In this document: positions 9,028 through 17,485 of the stretch, one piece after another | How positions within the stretch are numbered: the first letter of the stretch is position 1 | Layout: the number at the start of each line of letters is the position of its first letter | Position numbers and translations under genes: made by a program | Assembly: GCF_947488185.1 (NCBI RefSeq) | Contig: NZ_CANKYM010000004.1 | Location: 413,076 to 477,075, forward strand | Length of the DNA: 64,000 bases | Reading direction: 5' to 3' | From: an uncultured Roseobacter sp. | GTDB taxonomy: Bacteria; Pseudomonadota; Alphaproteobacteria; Rhodobacterales; Rhodobacteraceae | Notes under the pieces: model-generated | What the model was told of the DNA's origin: nothing | What the model saw: the letters and a program-made list of their open reading frames with translations, nothing else | Databases searched by the model: none

Positions 9028-9064
9028 TTGTCTAGTTGTATAGTAAAGGCGAAAAGTTGTCTAG
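9028..9064. promoter_or_regulatory. Candidate PhnF operator array between phnF and phnG
   Basis: TTGTCTAG (9028-9035) and TTGTATAG (9036-9043) stand directly head to tail, and TTGTCTAG recurs at 9057-9064, one base before the phnG ATG. Each carries the GTnTA half-site core typical of GntR-family operators. The middle copy overlaps a possible -10 element TATAGT (9039-9044), a position suited to repression. Confidence 0.65.
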
Positions 9065-9065
9065 C

Positions 9066-9518
9066 ATGAACGACACAGCCCGTGAAAACGACCGCAAGAC
9101 TTGGATGAGCCTTCTGGCCAAGGCACCGTCAGACCGCCTCGCAGCACTTTGGTCCGAAGCCGGATACGCGCCCGAGCACAGTTTTCTGCGCGCACCCGAA
9201 CAGGGGGCGGTCATGGTGCAGGGGCGTACGGGCGCAACCGGTGCCCCCTTCAATCTGGGTGAAATGACCGTGACCCGTTGTGCTGCAAAGTTGGCGGATG
9301 GCACCGTCGGGCATGGCTATGTGCAGGGGCGCGATAAGGCCAAGGCGGTCACGGCGGCCTTGATTGACGCGCTGATGCAGACCGATCAGGCGTCGGAGGT
9401 GCAAGCCGCTATTCTGACGCCACTGGCGTGCGAGGCGCAGTGCGCGGCAGAGGTAAAGGCTGCCAAGGCTGCCGCGACAAAGGTGGAGTTCTTCACACTG
9501 GTGCGAGGAGAGGATTGA
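9066..9518 (+). CDS. phnG: C-P lyase complex subunit PhnG
   Basis: A 150-residue subunit of the PhnGHIJ core complex, which catalyses attack on ATP by phosphonate and the following C-P cleavage. The block ARTGATGAPFNLGEMTVTR is characteristic, with GHGYVQGRDKAKA downstream. ATG at 9066 is preferred to the TTG at 9036, which lies inside the operator array. The stop overlaps the phnH ATG (TGATG), so the core subunits are translationally coupled. Confidence 0.93.
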   Translation: MNDTARENDRKTWMSLLAKAPSDRLAALWSEAGYAPEHSFLRAPEQGAVMVQGRTGATGAPFNLGEMTVTRCAAKLADGTVGHGYVQGRDKAKAVTAALIDALMQTDQASEVQAAILTPLACEAQCAAEVKAAKAAATKVEFFTLVRGED

Positions 9519-10081
9519 TGCAGGCACAGATGCTTGAGGGCGGATTTGCCGAAGCGCCACGGGACGCGGCCATCGCGTTTCGCGCCGCGATGCGCGCCAT
9601 GGCGATGCCCGGCACGATCGAGACGCTGACCGGTGCGGCGGGACCTGCACCGCTATCCCCTGCCGCGTGCGTGTTGGTGTTGACCCTCTGCGATCCGGAC
9701 ACGCCGATCCACTTAGCGGGGGCGCATGATGCTCAAGACGTGCGGGAGTGGATCACCTTCCATACCGGGGCGCCTTTTGTCGCCGCTGATCAGGCGATGT
9801 TCGCGCTGGGGTCATGGGAGGCATTGGCGCCGCATCAAGACTACGCTATCGGCACGGCGGAATACCCGGACCGGGCCGCCACGCTGATCGTCGAAATGCC
9901 CGCGCTGGCGGCGCAGGGCGCGTGTCTCTCAGGCCCCGGTATCGAGGTCGAGGCACATCTCACCGTGCCCGATATCGCGTTTTCGCAGGCCAATGCGCGG
10001 CTCTATCCGCTTGGCGTGGACATGTTTCTCACCCATGGCAACCGCGTTGCGGCGCTGCCCAGATCGACACAGGTGCGCTGA
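9518..10081 (+). CDS. phnH: C-P lyase complex subunit PhnH
   Basis: A 187-residue PhnH, a dimeric core subunit with a PLP-transferase-like fold but no PLP lysine. It shows AFRAAMRAMAMPG at about 19-31, typical of the family, and SGPGIE near residue 130. It starts inside the phnG stop and ends in a TGATG overlap with phnI, giving the invariant G-H-I order. Confidence 0.93.
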   Translation: MQAQMLEGGFAEAPRDAAIAFRAAMRAMAMPGTIETLTGAAGPAPLSPAACVLVLTLCDPDTPIHLAGAHDAQDVREWITFHTGAPFVAADQAMFALGSWEALAPHQDYAIGTAEYPDRAATLIVEMPALAAQGACLSGPGIEVEAHLTVPDIAFSQANARLYPLGVDMFLTHGNRVAALPRSTQVR

Positions 10082-11166
10082 TGTATGTTGCTGTAAAAGG
10101 GGGCGAGCGGGCGATTGACAACGCGCATGCGCTGCTGGCGGAAAAGCGGCGCGGTGATACGTCGGTTGCTGAGTTGAGCGTGGCGCAAATCCGCGAACAA
10201 CTGAGCTTCGCGGTTAATCGCGTGATGGCCGAGGGCTCGCTCTTTGATCCCGACCTTTCAGCGCTTGCGATCAAACAGGCGCAGGGAGACCTGATTGAGG
10301 CGATTTTCCTCATCCGCGCCTATCGCACCACCTTGCCGCGCTTTGGATCGTCCCGACCCATCGAGACAGGTCAGATGGCCTGCACACGCCGCGTGTCGGC
10401 CACGTTCAAGGACGCGCCGGGCGGGCAGGTGCTGGGGCCAACGTTTGACTACACACACCGTCTGCTCGATTTCAAACTGATGGCAGATGGCGAAGTGCCA
10501 GAGGCCGAAACAGCACCCCCGCGCACTGAGCCCACGCCTCACATCATGGATTTTCTCAACACCGAAGGGCTGATTGAAGAGGAAGAGGCGCGTGACGACA
10601 CCCCGCCGGACCTGACTCGCGCGCCGCTGGAATTGCCTGCCGACCGGCCCTTGCGGTTGCAATCTCTGACGCGAGGAGACGAGGGGTTCATCCTCGGCAT
10701 GGCCTATTCGACCCAGCGGGGATACGCGCGCAACCACGCCTTTGTCGGGGAGTTGCGCATCGGCACCGTGCCGGTCGAATTGGAGATCCCCGAACTCGGG
10801 TTCGCCATCGAGATCGGAGAGATCGAGGTCAGCGAGTGCGAAACCGTAAACCAGTTCAAAGGCTCAAAGACAGAACCCCCGCAGTTCACACGCGGCTATG
10901 GCCTGATCTTTGGACAGTCGGAACGCAAGGCCATTTCCATGGCGCTGGTGGACCGGGCGTTGCGGTGGAAGGAGTTGGGTGAAGACGATGTCGGTGCCCC
11001 GGCGCAGAACGAGGAATTCGTCCTCTATCATGCGGATAACATACAGGCGACGGGTTTTCTGGAGCACATCAAGCTGCCCCACTACGTCGATTTTCAGGCC
11101 GAACTGGAACTCGTGCGCAAGATGCGCGTAGAAGCCCAGACTGGTTTGCAGGAGGCTGCCGAATGA
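10081..11166 (+). CDS. phnI: C-P lyase complex subunit PhnI
   Basis: A 361-residue PhnI, the nucleosidase-like subunit that with PhnG, PhnH and PhnL attaches phosphonate to ribose of ATP while releasing adenine. It opens with the typical MYVAVKGGERAIDNAH and contains the SRPIETGQMACTRRVSATFKD block and the late YHADNIQATGFLEHIKLPHYVDFQ block. It begins in the phnH stop. Unlike in most phn operons the next sense gene, phnJ, begins only 253 bases later; the space is used by a small gene on the opposite strand. Confidence 0.94.
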   Translation: MYVAVKGGERAIDNAHALLAEKRRGDTSVAELSVAQIREQLSFAVNRVMAEGSLFDPDLSALAIKQAQGDLIEAIFLIRAYRTTLPRFGSSRPIETGQMACTRRVSATFKDAPGGQVLGPTFDYTHRLLDFKLMADGEVPEAETAPPRTEPTPHIMDFLNTEGLIEEEEARDDTPPDLTRAPLELPADRPLRLQSLTRGDEGFILGMAYSTQRGYARNHAFVGELRIGTVPVELEIPELGFAIEIGEIEVSECETVNQFKGSKTEPPQFTRGYGLIFGQSERKAISMALVDRALRWKELGEDDVGAPAQNEEFVLYHADNIQATGFLEHIKLPHYVDFQAELELVRKMRVEAQTGLQEAAE

Positions 11167-11168
11167 CC

Positions 11169-11363
11169 TCAGTCGCCACCATCTCCGCCATCACCTGCGT
11201 CGGAACCATCGGACATTGTGGGGCCGTCATCGACGAAATCGAATGTGCTTTCGCACCAGATGGCAAACCCGCTGTCGGGCCAGAAAATAATCACCGCAGA
11301 GCGCAGCAACAACAGTGCAAAAATACTGCCGATCACGATGATGCCGATCATGCCGCCTTCCAT
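11169..11363 (-). CDS. Small single-pass membrane protein antisense between phnI and phnJ
   Basis: A 64-residue ORF on the minus strand. Residues 5-28 form one hydrophobic helix (IGIIVIGSIFALLLLRSAVIIF) followed by an acidic, Gly/Asp-rich soluble tail ending GDGGDGGD. The ATG has a strong SD, AGAGGAG at 11369-11375 with a 5-nt gap, and codons are GC-biased like those of genuine local genes. Its end falls 3 bases from the phnI stop (convergent), and it is divergent from phnJ. The overlapping plus ORF is hydrophilic and Gln/His-rich, and looks like a shadow. Function unknown. Confidence 0.7.
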   Translation of the reverse strand: MEGGMIGIIVIGSIFALLLLRSAVIIFWPDSGFAIWCESTFDFVDDGPTMSDGSDAGDGGDGGD

Positions 11364-11419
11364 ATGATCTCCTCTGGTTTGTATCAGCGCGCAGCTTTGC
11401 GTCCAAAAGAGGCAGCACT

Positions 11420-12274
11420 ATGACCGACTACAATTTCGCCTATCTGGACGAGCAGACCAAGCGGATGATCCGGCGCGCGATCCTCAAGGGGCTGGCCGTG
11501 CCCGGATATCAGGTGCCTTTTGCCAGCCGCGAAATGCCGATGCCCTACGGGTGGGGCACCGGCGGCGTGCAGGTTTCTGCGGCGGTGATGACGCCGGAAG
11601 ACAGGTTCAAGGTCATCGATCAGGGATCGGATGACACCACCAACGCGGTCTCGATCCGGCGGTTTTTCGAACGCACCGCCGATGTGGCGGTCACCGAAGA
11701 GACGCAGGAGGCGACCGTGATCCAGACGCGGCACCGCATTCCGGAAACGCCGCTGGAGGCGGGGCAGATCCTTGTCTATCAGGTGCCGATCCCGGAACCG
11801 CTGCGCTTTCTGGAACCGTCCGAGGTGGAGACCCGCAAGATGCACAGCCTTGAGGAATACGGGCTGATGCACGTCAAGCTTTATGAAGACATCAGCCAGC
11901 ACGGCGCGATTGCCACGGCCTATGCCTACCCGGTGATGGTGCAGGATCGCTATGTCATGGACCCGTCGCCCATTCCCAAGTTCGACAACCCGAAATTGCA
12001 CAGCCCGGCGATCCAGCTGTTCGGCGCCGGACGCGAACAACGCATCTACGCGGTGCCGCCCTTTACCAAGGTCGTGAGCCTGGATTTCGAGGATTTTCCC
12101 TTTGAAGCCAGCAAGGCGGCGGGGGCCTGCGCGCTCTGCGGAGCGGACAACAGTTATCTGGACGAGGTTATCATGGATGATGCGGGCCACCGGATGTTCG
12201 TCTGTTCGGACACTGATTTTTGCACCACGCGCCGCGCGCAGGGGCATGTGGGGGCGGAAGGAGTGCCGTCATGA
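11420..12274 (+). CDS. phnJ: C-P lyase catalytic subunit PhnJ (radical SAM)
   Basis: A 284-residue enzyme that splits the C-P bond of 5-phosphoribosyl-1-methylphosphonate by radical SAM chemistry, releasing methane or another alkane. The unusual cysteine set CxxC-x21-C-x5-C is intact near residues 238-270 (CALC ... CSDTDFC). The glycine-radical region LAVPGYQVPFASREMPMPYG is conserved near 30-50. The start has a GAGG SD. It ends in an ATGA overlap with phnK. Confidence 0.96.
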   Translation: MTDYNFAYLDEQTKRMIRRAILKGLAVPGYQVPFASREMPMPYGWGTGGVQVSAAVMTPEDRFKVIDQGSDDTTNAVSIRRFFERTADVAVTEETQEATVIQTRHRIPETPLEAGQILVYQVPIPEPLRFLEPSEVETRKMHSLEEYGLMHVKLYEDISQHGAIATAYAYPVMVQDRYVMDPSPIPKFDNPKLHSPAIQLFGAGREQRIYAVPPFTKVVSLDFEDFPFEASKAAGACALCGADNSYLDEVIMDDAGHRMFVCSDTDFCTTRRAQGHVGAEGVPS

Positions 12275-13062
12275 AGGACATGATACAGGATACCGACGTG
12301 TTGCTGTCGGTCCGGGGGCTGTCGAAATTCTACGGCGCCCGAATCGGCTGCGCAGAGGTCAGTTTCGATCTGTTCCCGGGCGAGGTAATGGGGATCGTCG
12401 GGGAAAGCGGGTCGGGTAAATCGACCTTGCTGAACTGCATGGCCGGGCATCTGACACCGGACCGTGGCGAGGTATTTTTTGCAGGTCGCGACGGCGGCTT
12501 GCGGGATACCCTCAGAATGTCAGAGCCAGAGCGCCGCATGCTGGGGCGGACCGATTGGGCCTTTGTGCACCAGCACGCGCGCGACGGGCTGCGGATGAAT
12601 GTCTCTGCCGGCGGCAATGTCGGCGAACGGTTGATGGCCGTGGGCGCGCGGCACTACGGGGCGATCCGAGACAGCGCGGTGGACTGGCTGGGCCGGGTCG
12701 AGATTGCCGAGGACCGTATCGATGATCGCCCCACGGCCTTTTCCGGCGGTATGCAGCAGCGGCTGCAGATCGCGCGCAACCTGATCACCGGCCCGCGTCT
12801 GGTCTTTATGGACGAGCCCACGGGCGGGCTCGATGTCTCCGTGCAGGCGCGGCTGCTGGATTTGCTGCGCGGGCTGGTCCGCGAAATGGGGCTGTCGGCG
12901 GTGATCGTGACCCATGATCTGGCCGTCGTACGGTTGTTGGCGGACCGGCTGATGGTGATGAAGGACGGGCATGTGGTGGAAAGCGGCCTGACCGATCAGG
13001 TGCTGGATGATCCGCAACATGGCTACACCCAGCTGCTCGTCAGCTCGGTTTTGCAGGTATGA
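12271..13062 (+). CDS. phnK: C-P lyase ABC-type ATPase PhnK
   Basis: A 263-residue ABC ATPase that docks on PhnJ in the core complex and is not a transporter subunit. Walker A (GESGSGKST) is at about 43-51, the signature region reads FSGGMQQRLQIARN and Walker B LVFMDEPTGGLD, with the switch His in IVTHD. The insert DTLRMSEPERRMLGRTDWAFVHQ is typical of PhnK. It overlaps phnJ by 4 bases, and phnL follows after 7 bases. Confidence 0.94.
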   Translation: MKDMIQDTDVLLSVRGLSKFYGARIGCAEVSFDLFPGEVMGIVGESGSGKSTLLNCMAGHLTPDRGEVFFAGRDGGLRDTLRMSEPERRMLGRTDWAFVHQHARDGLRMNVSAGGNVGERLMAVGARHYGAIRDSAVDWLGRVEIAEDRIDDRPTAFSGGMQQRLQIARNLITGPRLVFMDEPTGGLDVSVQARLLDLLRGLVREMGLSAVIVTHDLAVVRLLADRLMVMKDGHVVESGLTDQVLDDPQHGYTQLLVSSVLQV

Positions 13063-13069
13063 GGGCAAG

Positions 13070-13750
13070 ATGATCGAACTCAGAGACGTCTCAAAGCAAT
13101 TCGTTCTGCACAATCAGGGCAGTGCCGTCATTCCCGTTCTCCAGGGGGCTGCGTTGCAGGTTTCACCCGGTGAATGTGTGGCGCTGACGGGCAATTCGGG
13201 CGCGGGCAAATCCACACTGATGCGCATGGTCTACGGCAACTATCTGGCGGATCGGGGCGCGATTGTGGTGGATGGGGTCGATCTGGCCACTGCCGCCCCG
13301 CGCGACATCCTCGCGCTGCGCCGTCAGTCGCTGGGATATGTCAGCCAGTTCCTGCGCGTGGTGCCACGGGTGCCGACATTGGAGGTGGTGGCCGAGCCGT
13401 TGTTGATGCTCCGGGTGGAACGGGAGGCGGCGATGGTACGGGCGGAACAGCTGCTCGGGTTGCTCAATATCCCCGAACGGCTCTGGTCGCTCAGCCCCAC
13501 CACATTTTCGGGGGGCGAGCAGCAGCGGGTCAATATCGCCCGTGGATTTGCCTACAATTACCCTGCGCTTTTGCTTGATGAACCCACAGCCAGCCTTGAT
13601 CCGGTCAACCGCGCGGTTGTCCTGTCACTGATCGAAGAGGCCAAGGCGCGGGGGGCCGCGATCCTGGGAATTTTTCATGACGCCGAGGCGCGGGCGCGCG
13701 TCTGCGATCGCAGCATCGATGTTTCTGACTTTACGCCAAAGGCCGCCTGA
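13070..13750 (+). CDS. phnL: C-P lyase ABC-type ATPase PhnL
   Basis: A 226-residue ABC ATPase that forms a heterodimer with PhnK on the C-P lyase core. It shows Walker A GNSGAGKST (about 41-49), the PhnL-typical LGYVSQFLRVVPRVP stretch, the signature FSGGEQQRVNIARG and Walker B ALLLDEPTASLD. GAGGGCAAG precedes the ATG. The end overlaps or abuts phnN. Confidence 0.94.
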   Translation: MIELRDVSKQFVLHNQGSAVIPVLQGAALQVSPGECVALTGNSGAGKSTLMRMVYGNYLADRGAIVVDGVDLATAAPRDILALRRQSLGYVSQFLRVVPRVPTLEVVAEPLLMLRVEREAAMVRAEQLLGLLNIPERLWSLSPTTFSGGEQQRVNIARGFAYNYPALLLDEPTASLDPVNRAVVLSLIEEAKARGAAILGIFHDAEARARVCDRSIDVSDFTPKAA

Positions 13751-13751
13751 G

Positions 13752-14294
13752 GTGGCGGGGCGTCTCATCGCCGTTGTCGGCCCGTCGGGCGTGGGCAAGG
13801 ATTCCGTGATGGATGGGCTCTGCGCGGCGCACCCCGATCTGCACCGCGTCAAACGCACCATTACCCGACCGGCCGAGGCCGGGGGTGAAGATTTTCACGC
13901 GGTTTCATCGGGGCAGTTTGACCAGATGCGGAATGCGGGCGCGTTCATCCTGTCGTGGGGGGCGCATGGCTTGAACTACGGCATTCCGGCAACGGTGCGC
14001 GATGTGCTCGCTTCCGGGCGGGATGCGATTGTGAACCTGTCGCGCGGCGTACTCGTCGAGGCAGATGAGAGGTTTGACCACCTGCATGTGATCTCTCTGG
14101 TTGCCGATCCCAGAGTTCTCGCGGATCGTCTGGCCAGCAGGGGCCGCGAGACTGTGGCGGAGATTGAAAGGCGTCTTACCCGCGAAGGGGCTACGCTGCC
14201 GGAAGGCGTGAGCATCACTCAGGTCCGCAATGATCGCCCACTGGATGACACAGTGGCGGAGATCGAAGCGCTCTATTTCCCGGTCAGCGTGTAG
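13752..14294 (+). CDS. phnN: Ribose 1,5-bisphosphate phosphokinase PhnN
   Basis: A 180-residue guanylate-kinase-like P-loop enzyme that phosphorylates ribose 1,5-bisphosphate to PRPP, the final recycling step of the C-P lyase route. The P-loop GPSGVGKDS is at residues 9-17, followed by KRTITRPAEAGGEDFHAVS. The start is uncertain: GTG at 13752, one base after the phnL stop, gives the family-like N-terminus, while an ATG at 13719 would overlap phnL by 32 bases. The 3' end overlaps the convergent DUF1045 gene by 22 bases. Confidence 0.9.
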   Translation: MAGRLIAVVGPSGVGKDSVMDGLCAAHPDLHRVKRTITRPAEAGGEDFHAVSSGQFDQMRNAGAFILSWGAHGLNYGIPATVRDVLASGRDAIVNLSRGVLVEADERFDHLHVISLVADPRVLADRLASRGRETVAEIERRLTREGATLPEGVSITQVRNDRPLDDTVAEIEALYFPVSV

Positions 14295-14938
14295 CGATGA
14301 ATCTCATGGAACATCTCTCCGTCACCTTCGCCGACCAAGGTCAGGCTGTCGATGACAAAGGGGCGCGGCGGCAGGTCGCCGAAATGGGCGTTCGCATCCG
14401 CCATGACCTTTCCCACCAGGTCCTGCGGCAGCGGGCCGGAGAGTGTCATGTGAAACTTGAAAGCCCCCATCACGTAGGGATAGCCCCAAGTGCGCAGGTT
14501 CTCGTCCTGCAGCGGCGTAAGGTTGGATTGCCTGCGCCGCGCCAGTTCGCCTTCGGTGGGTGGCGCCCGAAAGACGTCGAGGTCGCGTACGGCATGTCCC
14601 GCAAGCTCCGCAAGGTCACGCACGTCTCCGACGGGCGTAAGCGCGACAAAGGACCCGATCCGCGAGAGCGTGAGCCCCTCCAAAGCGACCGACGTGAGAC
14701 TCTGCGACAGTTCTTCCAATGCCGCCTTCAAGTCCTCGACGGTTGTGTCATCGGCCAGCCGGAACGGCGGCTTGATGGTGCCGTGAAACCCGTATTTACG
14801 CGGGCGCGCCGTAACCGTGTCATCCGGGGTGCCAACCGACCGTCCCGCAGCCAGATCCCACCCCAGCCACGACGCCCCCGCATCGGCAAACGCGCCGGGG
14901 CGCGGTGTGAAATAGACGCCGTATCGGGTAAAGCGCAT
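14273..14938 (-). CDS. DUF1045 phosphonate-operon protein (2H phosphoesterase-like)
   Basis: A 221-residue protein of the DUF1045 family that accompanies phn operons. Two HxT motifs, HGTIK (about residue 52) and HMTLS (about 163), mark a 2H-phosphoesterase fold. Such enzymes hydrolyse cyclic phosphodiesters, so it may open the ribosyl cyclic phosphate left by PhnJ (the PhnP-like step). No phnP-type beta-lactamase gene is visible in this window. It is convergent with phnN with overlapping 3' ends. A CTGTCTAT sequence resembling the PhnF site abuts its start codon. Confidence 0.88.
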   Translation of the reverse strand: MRFTRYGVYFTPRPGAFADAGASWLGWDLAAGRSVGTPDDTVTARPRKYGFHGTIKPPFRLADDTTVEDLKAALEELSQSLTSVALEGLTLSRIGSFVALTPVGDVRDLAELAGHAVRDLDVFRAPPTEGELARRRQSNLTPLQDENLRTWGYPYVMGAFKFHMTLSGPLPQDLVGKVMADANAHFGDLPPRPFVIDSLTLVGEGDGEMFHEIHRYTLTGK

Positions 14939-14991
14939 CTGTCTATATCCTTCAATCGTCCCGCAGTTTTTCAGGTCAGGTTAACACGCTC

Positions 14992-16137
14992 ATGACATCC
15001 CAAACCATCTTCGCCAATGCCAAAGTCGTGCTGCCCAACGAAGTTGTGGCGGGATCGGTCTGCATCACCGATGGCCAGATCACCAGCATTGACAGCGGCA
15101 CATCGATGCCATCCGGGGCCATCGATTGCGAGGGTGACTATCTCTGTCCCGGACTGATCGAATTGCACACCGACAACCTCGAACGTCACATGATGCCGCG
15201 CCCCAAGGTCGACTGGCCCCATGACGCCGCCATCGTTGCCCATGACGCGGAACTGGCAGGCGTCGGGATCACCACGGTTTTCGATGCCATAAGGGTGGGG
15301 TCGATTGTCGACGACACACCCAGCCGCTTCCCCCGCTACGCGCGCAATCTGGCAAGCGAGATCGAGAACATGCGCCGTCATGGCGCTCTGCGGATCAGTC
15401 ACCACCTGCATCTGCGGGCCGAGGTTTGCTCCGAAACCCTGCCGGAGGAGTTGGAGGAGTTCGGCCCTGACGACCGGGTGGGCATCGTGTCCCTGATGGA
15501 TCACACGCCGGGTCAGCGTCAGTTTCGCAATATGGCGCAGTTCGAGGCCTACGTACGCGGCAAACGGGGGTTGAGCGCCGCGGAATTCGAGGCGCATGTG
15601 ATCCGGTTGACGGAGCTTCGGGCGCGGCTTGGCGATGCGCATGAAACGGCCACGGTCGCGGCGACAAAAAGGCTGGGCGCCACGCTGGCAAGCCACGATG
15701 ACACGACGCCGGATCAGGTTGCGACCTCTGCCGGTCATGGGGTCCGGGTTGCCGAGTTTCCAACAACGCTGGAGGCCGCAGAGGCCTGCCGGACCGAAGG
15801 TATCGGGATTGTCATGGGAGCGCCGAACCTGGTCCGTGGTGGCTCACATTCCGGCAATATTGCCGCTAGAGCACTGGCGGAGAATAATTTGTTGGACATC
15901 CTGTCATCGGACTACGTGCCCGCGGCCTTGCTGAAAGGAGCGGTGCAGCTGGGCGAGATCTGGGGCGACATGGCGCGCGGGTTGGCGACGGTAACGGCGA
16001 ACCCCGCGGCGGGCAGCGATTTGCGCGACCGTGGGCGGATCGAAACCGGTCTGCGCGCGGATATCACCCGGTTCCGGGTTTTGGGCGAAGCCCCCATCGT
16101 GCGCGGCGTGTGGTCAAATGGTTGTCGGGTCAGCTAG
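14992..16137 (+). CDS. phnM: Alpha-D-ribose 1-methylphosphonate 5-triphosphate diphosphatase PhnM
   Basis: A 381-residue amidohydrolase with the canonical PhnM metal site PGLIELHTDNLERHMMPRP (about 53-71), SLMDHTPGQRQF, ASHDDTT, MGAPNLVRGGSHSGN and DILSSDY blocks. It removes pyrophosphate to give ribosyl methylphosphonate 5-phosphate, the PhnJ substrate. It is divergent from DUF1045 over 53 bases. As the classical form it is probably the main PhnM, with the 6996-8171 copy a paralogue of possibly different specificity. Confidence 0.93.
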   Translation: MTSQTIFANAKVVLPNEVVAGSVCITDGQITSIDSGTSMPSGAIDCEGDYLCPGLIELHTDNLERHMMPRPKVDWPHDAAIVAHDAELAGVGITTVFDAIRVGSIVDDTPSRFPRYARNLASEIENMRRHGALRISHHLHLRAEVCSETLPEELEEFGPDDRVGIVSLMDHTPGQRQFRNMAQFEAYVRGKRGLSAAEFEAHVIRLTELRARLGDAHETATVAATKRLGATLASHDDTTPDQVATSAGHGVRVAEFPTTLEAAEACRTEGIGIVMGAPNLVRGGSHSGNIAARALAENNLLDILSSDYVPAALLKGAVQLGEIWGDMARGLATVTANPAAGSDLRDRGRIETGLRADITRFRVLGEAPIVRGVWSNGCRVS

Positions 16138-16211
16138 AATCTCCTCTTGTCAATCACTGCCCGCTCTGGCCTGATCTGGTGGAACACGGCACTAACAAGG
16201 ACACGCTCCCC

Positions 16212-17174
16212 ATGCGCGCGATGCAAGTCACCGAGCTCGGCCAACCGCTGAGCCTTCAGGATATCCCCACGCCAGCGGCAGGCCCCGGACAGGTGCAGGT
16301 CAAGGTCCACACCTGCGGCCTGAATTTCGGCGATTTGCTGATCATCAAGGGGACCTATCAGGAAAAGCCTGAGCTGCCATTTACTCTGGGTATGGAGCTC
16401 TGCGGCACCGTGACCGAAGTCGGCGAGGGCGTCGAGAATCTGGCGGTTGGTCAGCGCGTGGCGGCTTATTGCGGGTTCGATGCGCTGGCGGACTATGCGG
16501 CGATCCCCGCCAATATCTGCGTGCCGATCCCTGATGAGATGAGTGATGAAGACGCTGCCGCCTTTTTGATCGCTTATGGCACCAGCCACGTGGCGCTGGA
16601 CTACAAGGCGCATCTGCAACCGGACGAGCGCCTGCTCGTGCTCGGGGCCTCAGGCGGTGTCGGTTTGACGGCCGTGGAACTGGGCAAGCTGATGGGCGCA
16701 GAGGTGATCGCCGTGGCGCGCGGCAAGGCCAAGCTGGAGGTCGCGAAATCCATAGGCGCGGATCATCTCATTGATTCCGAGACGGATGATATTCGCAGCG
16801 CTATCAAGGCATTGGGTGGGGCGGACGTGGTCTATGACCCGATTGGCGGCGATCAGTTCAAAGCCGCTCTGCGGGCTTGCAACGCCGAGGCGCGTCTCAT
16901 TCCCCTGGGCTTTGCCAGCGGTGACGTGCCACAGATCCCGGCCAACCATCTGTTGGTCAAGAACCTGACCGTCATCGGCTTCTACTGGGGCGGGTACACC
17001 CGCGTGAATCCCAAGGTGCTGACCGATAGCTTCAAAGTCCTGATTGACTGGTATGTAGAGGGCAGGATCAAACCACATGTCAGCAACGTGCTGTCTCTGG
17101 AGGAGGCAAACGCCGCGCTCGACCTATTGCGCACTCGAAAGGCCACCGGCAAGGTTGTCGTCAAGATCGGTTAA
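16212..17174 (+). CDS. Zinc-independent NADPH:quinone oxidoreductase / alcohol dehydrogenase-like MDR protein
   Basis: A 320-residue medium-chain dehydrogenase/reductase. The N-terminal GroES-like domain has GLNFGDLLIIKGTYQ, lacking the catalytic zinc ligands; the Rossmann motif LVLGASGGVGLTA is at about 143-155, and GGADVVYDPIGGDQF follows. It resembles quinone reductases and trans-enoyl reductases; the true substrate is unknown. The start at 16212 matches family N-termini (MRAMQVTELGQPLSLQDI); the ORF extension to 16110 overlaps phnM and is rejected. It follows phnM by 74 bases and may be read through from it. Confidence 0.85.
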   Translation: MRAMQVTELGQPLSLQDIPTPAAGPGQVQVKVHTCGLNFGDLLIIKGTYQEKPELPFTLGMELCGTVTEVGEGVENLAVGQRVAAYCGFDALADYAAIPANICVPIPDEMSDEDAAAFLIAYGTSHVALDYKAHLQPDERLLVLGASGGVGLTAVELGKLMGAEVIAVARGKAKLEVAKSIGADHLIDSETDDIRSAIKALGGADVVYDPIGGDQFKAALRACNAEARLIPLGFASGDVPQIPANHLLVKNLTVIGFYWGGYTRVNPKVLTDSFKVLIDWYVEGRIKPHVSNVLSLEEANAALDLLRTRKATGKVVVKIG

Positions 17175-17485
17175 CGAGCCGGCGCAAAGGAGTGGCGCTT
17201 TCGCTGCGCTTTTGCTAATGGCTTCCATTCTTGGAAGGTTACGCGACTGCAACCACTGTAATCGGCACGTTGGATTGAGCGCAGTCATGACAATCGCCGG
17301 GGCGGGTATAGCGGGGATACCCTACCAGATCGCATCCCAAGGGCTTGTACTAACGATCATAACGCCCATCACCTCTCGACCTTTACTTGTCACCTCTGTT
17401 GCCCTGGTCCTTTTCACGGCGTTGCGCCAGGGACGTGGAGCCTTGGCCTCCAATACCCACGCGGCGCTCCCTTCGCCGGGGCGCC
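17175..17485. other. Intergenic stretch without a supported gene
   Basis: These 311 bases separate the phn region from the accessory stretch. Open frames on both strands are short, have no SD and resemble nothing known. A weak GC-rich hairpin followed by TTTT (GGCGC/GCGCT at 17194-17213) could terminate the upstream dehydrogenase transcript. No repeat or attachment-like duplication was seen. Confidence 0.5.

Noticed and set aside
11163..11423. Plus-strand 86-codon ORF between phnI and phnJ
   Set aside because: It is hydrophilic, Gln/His-rich and without domain resemblance; the opposite-strand ORF has the SD, membrane helix and codon bias expected of a real gene.
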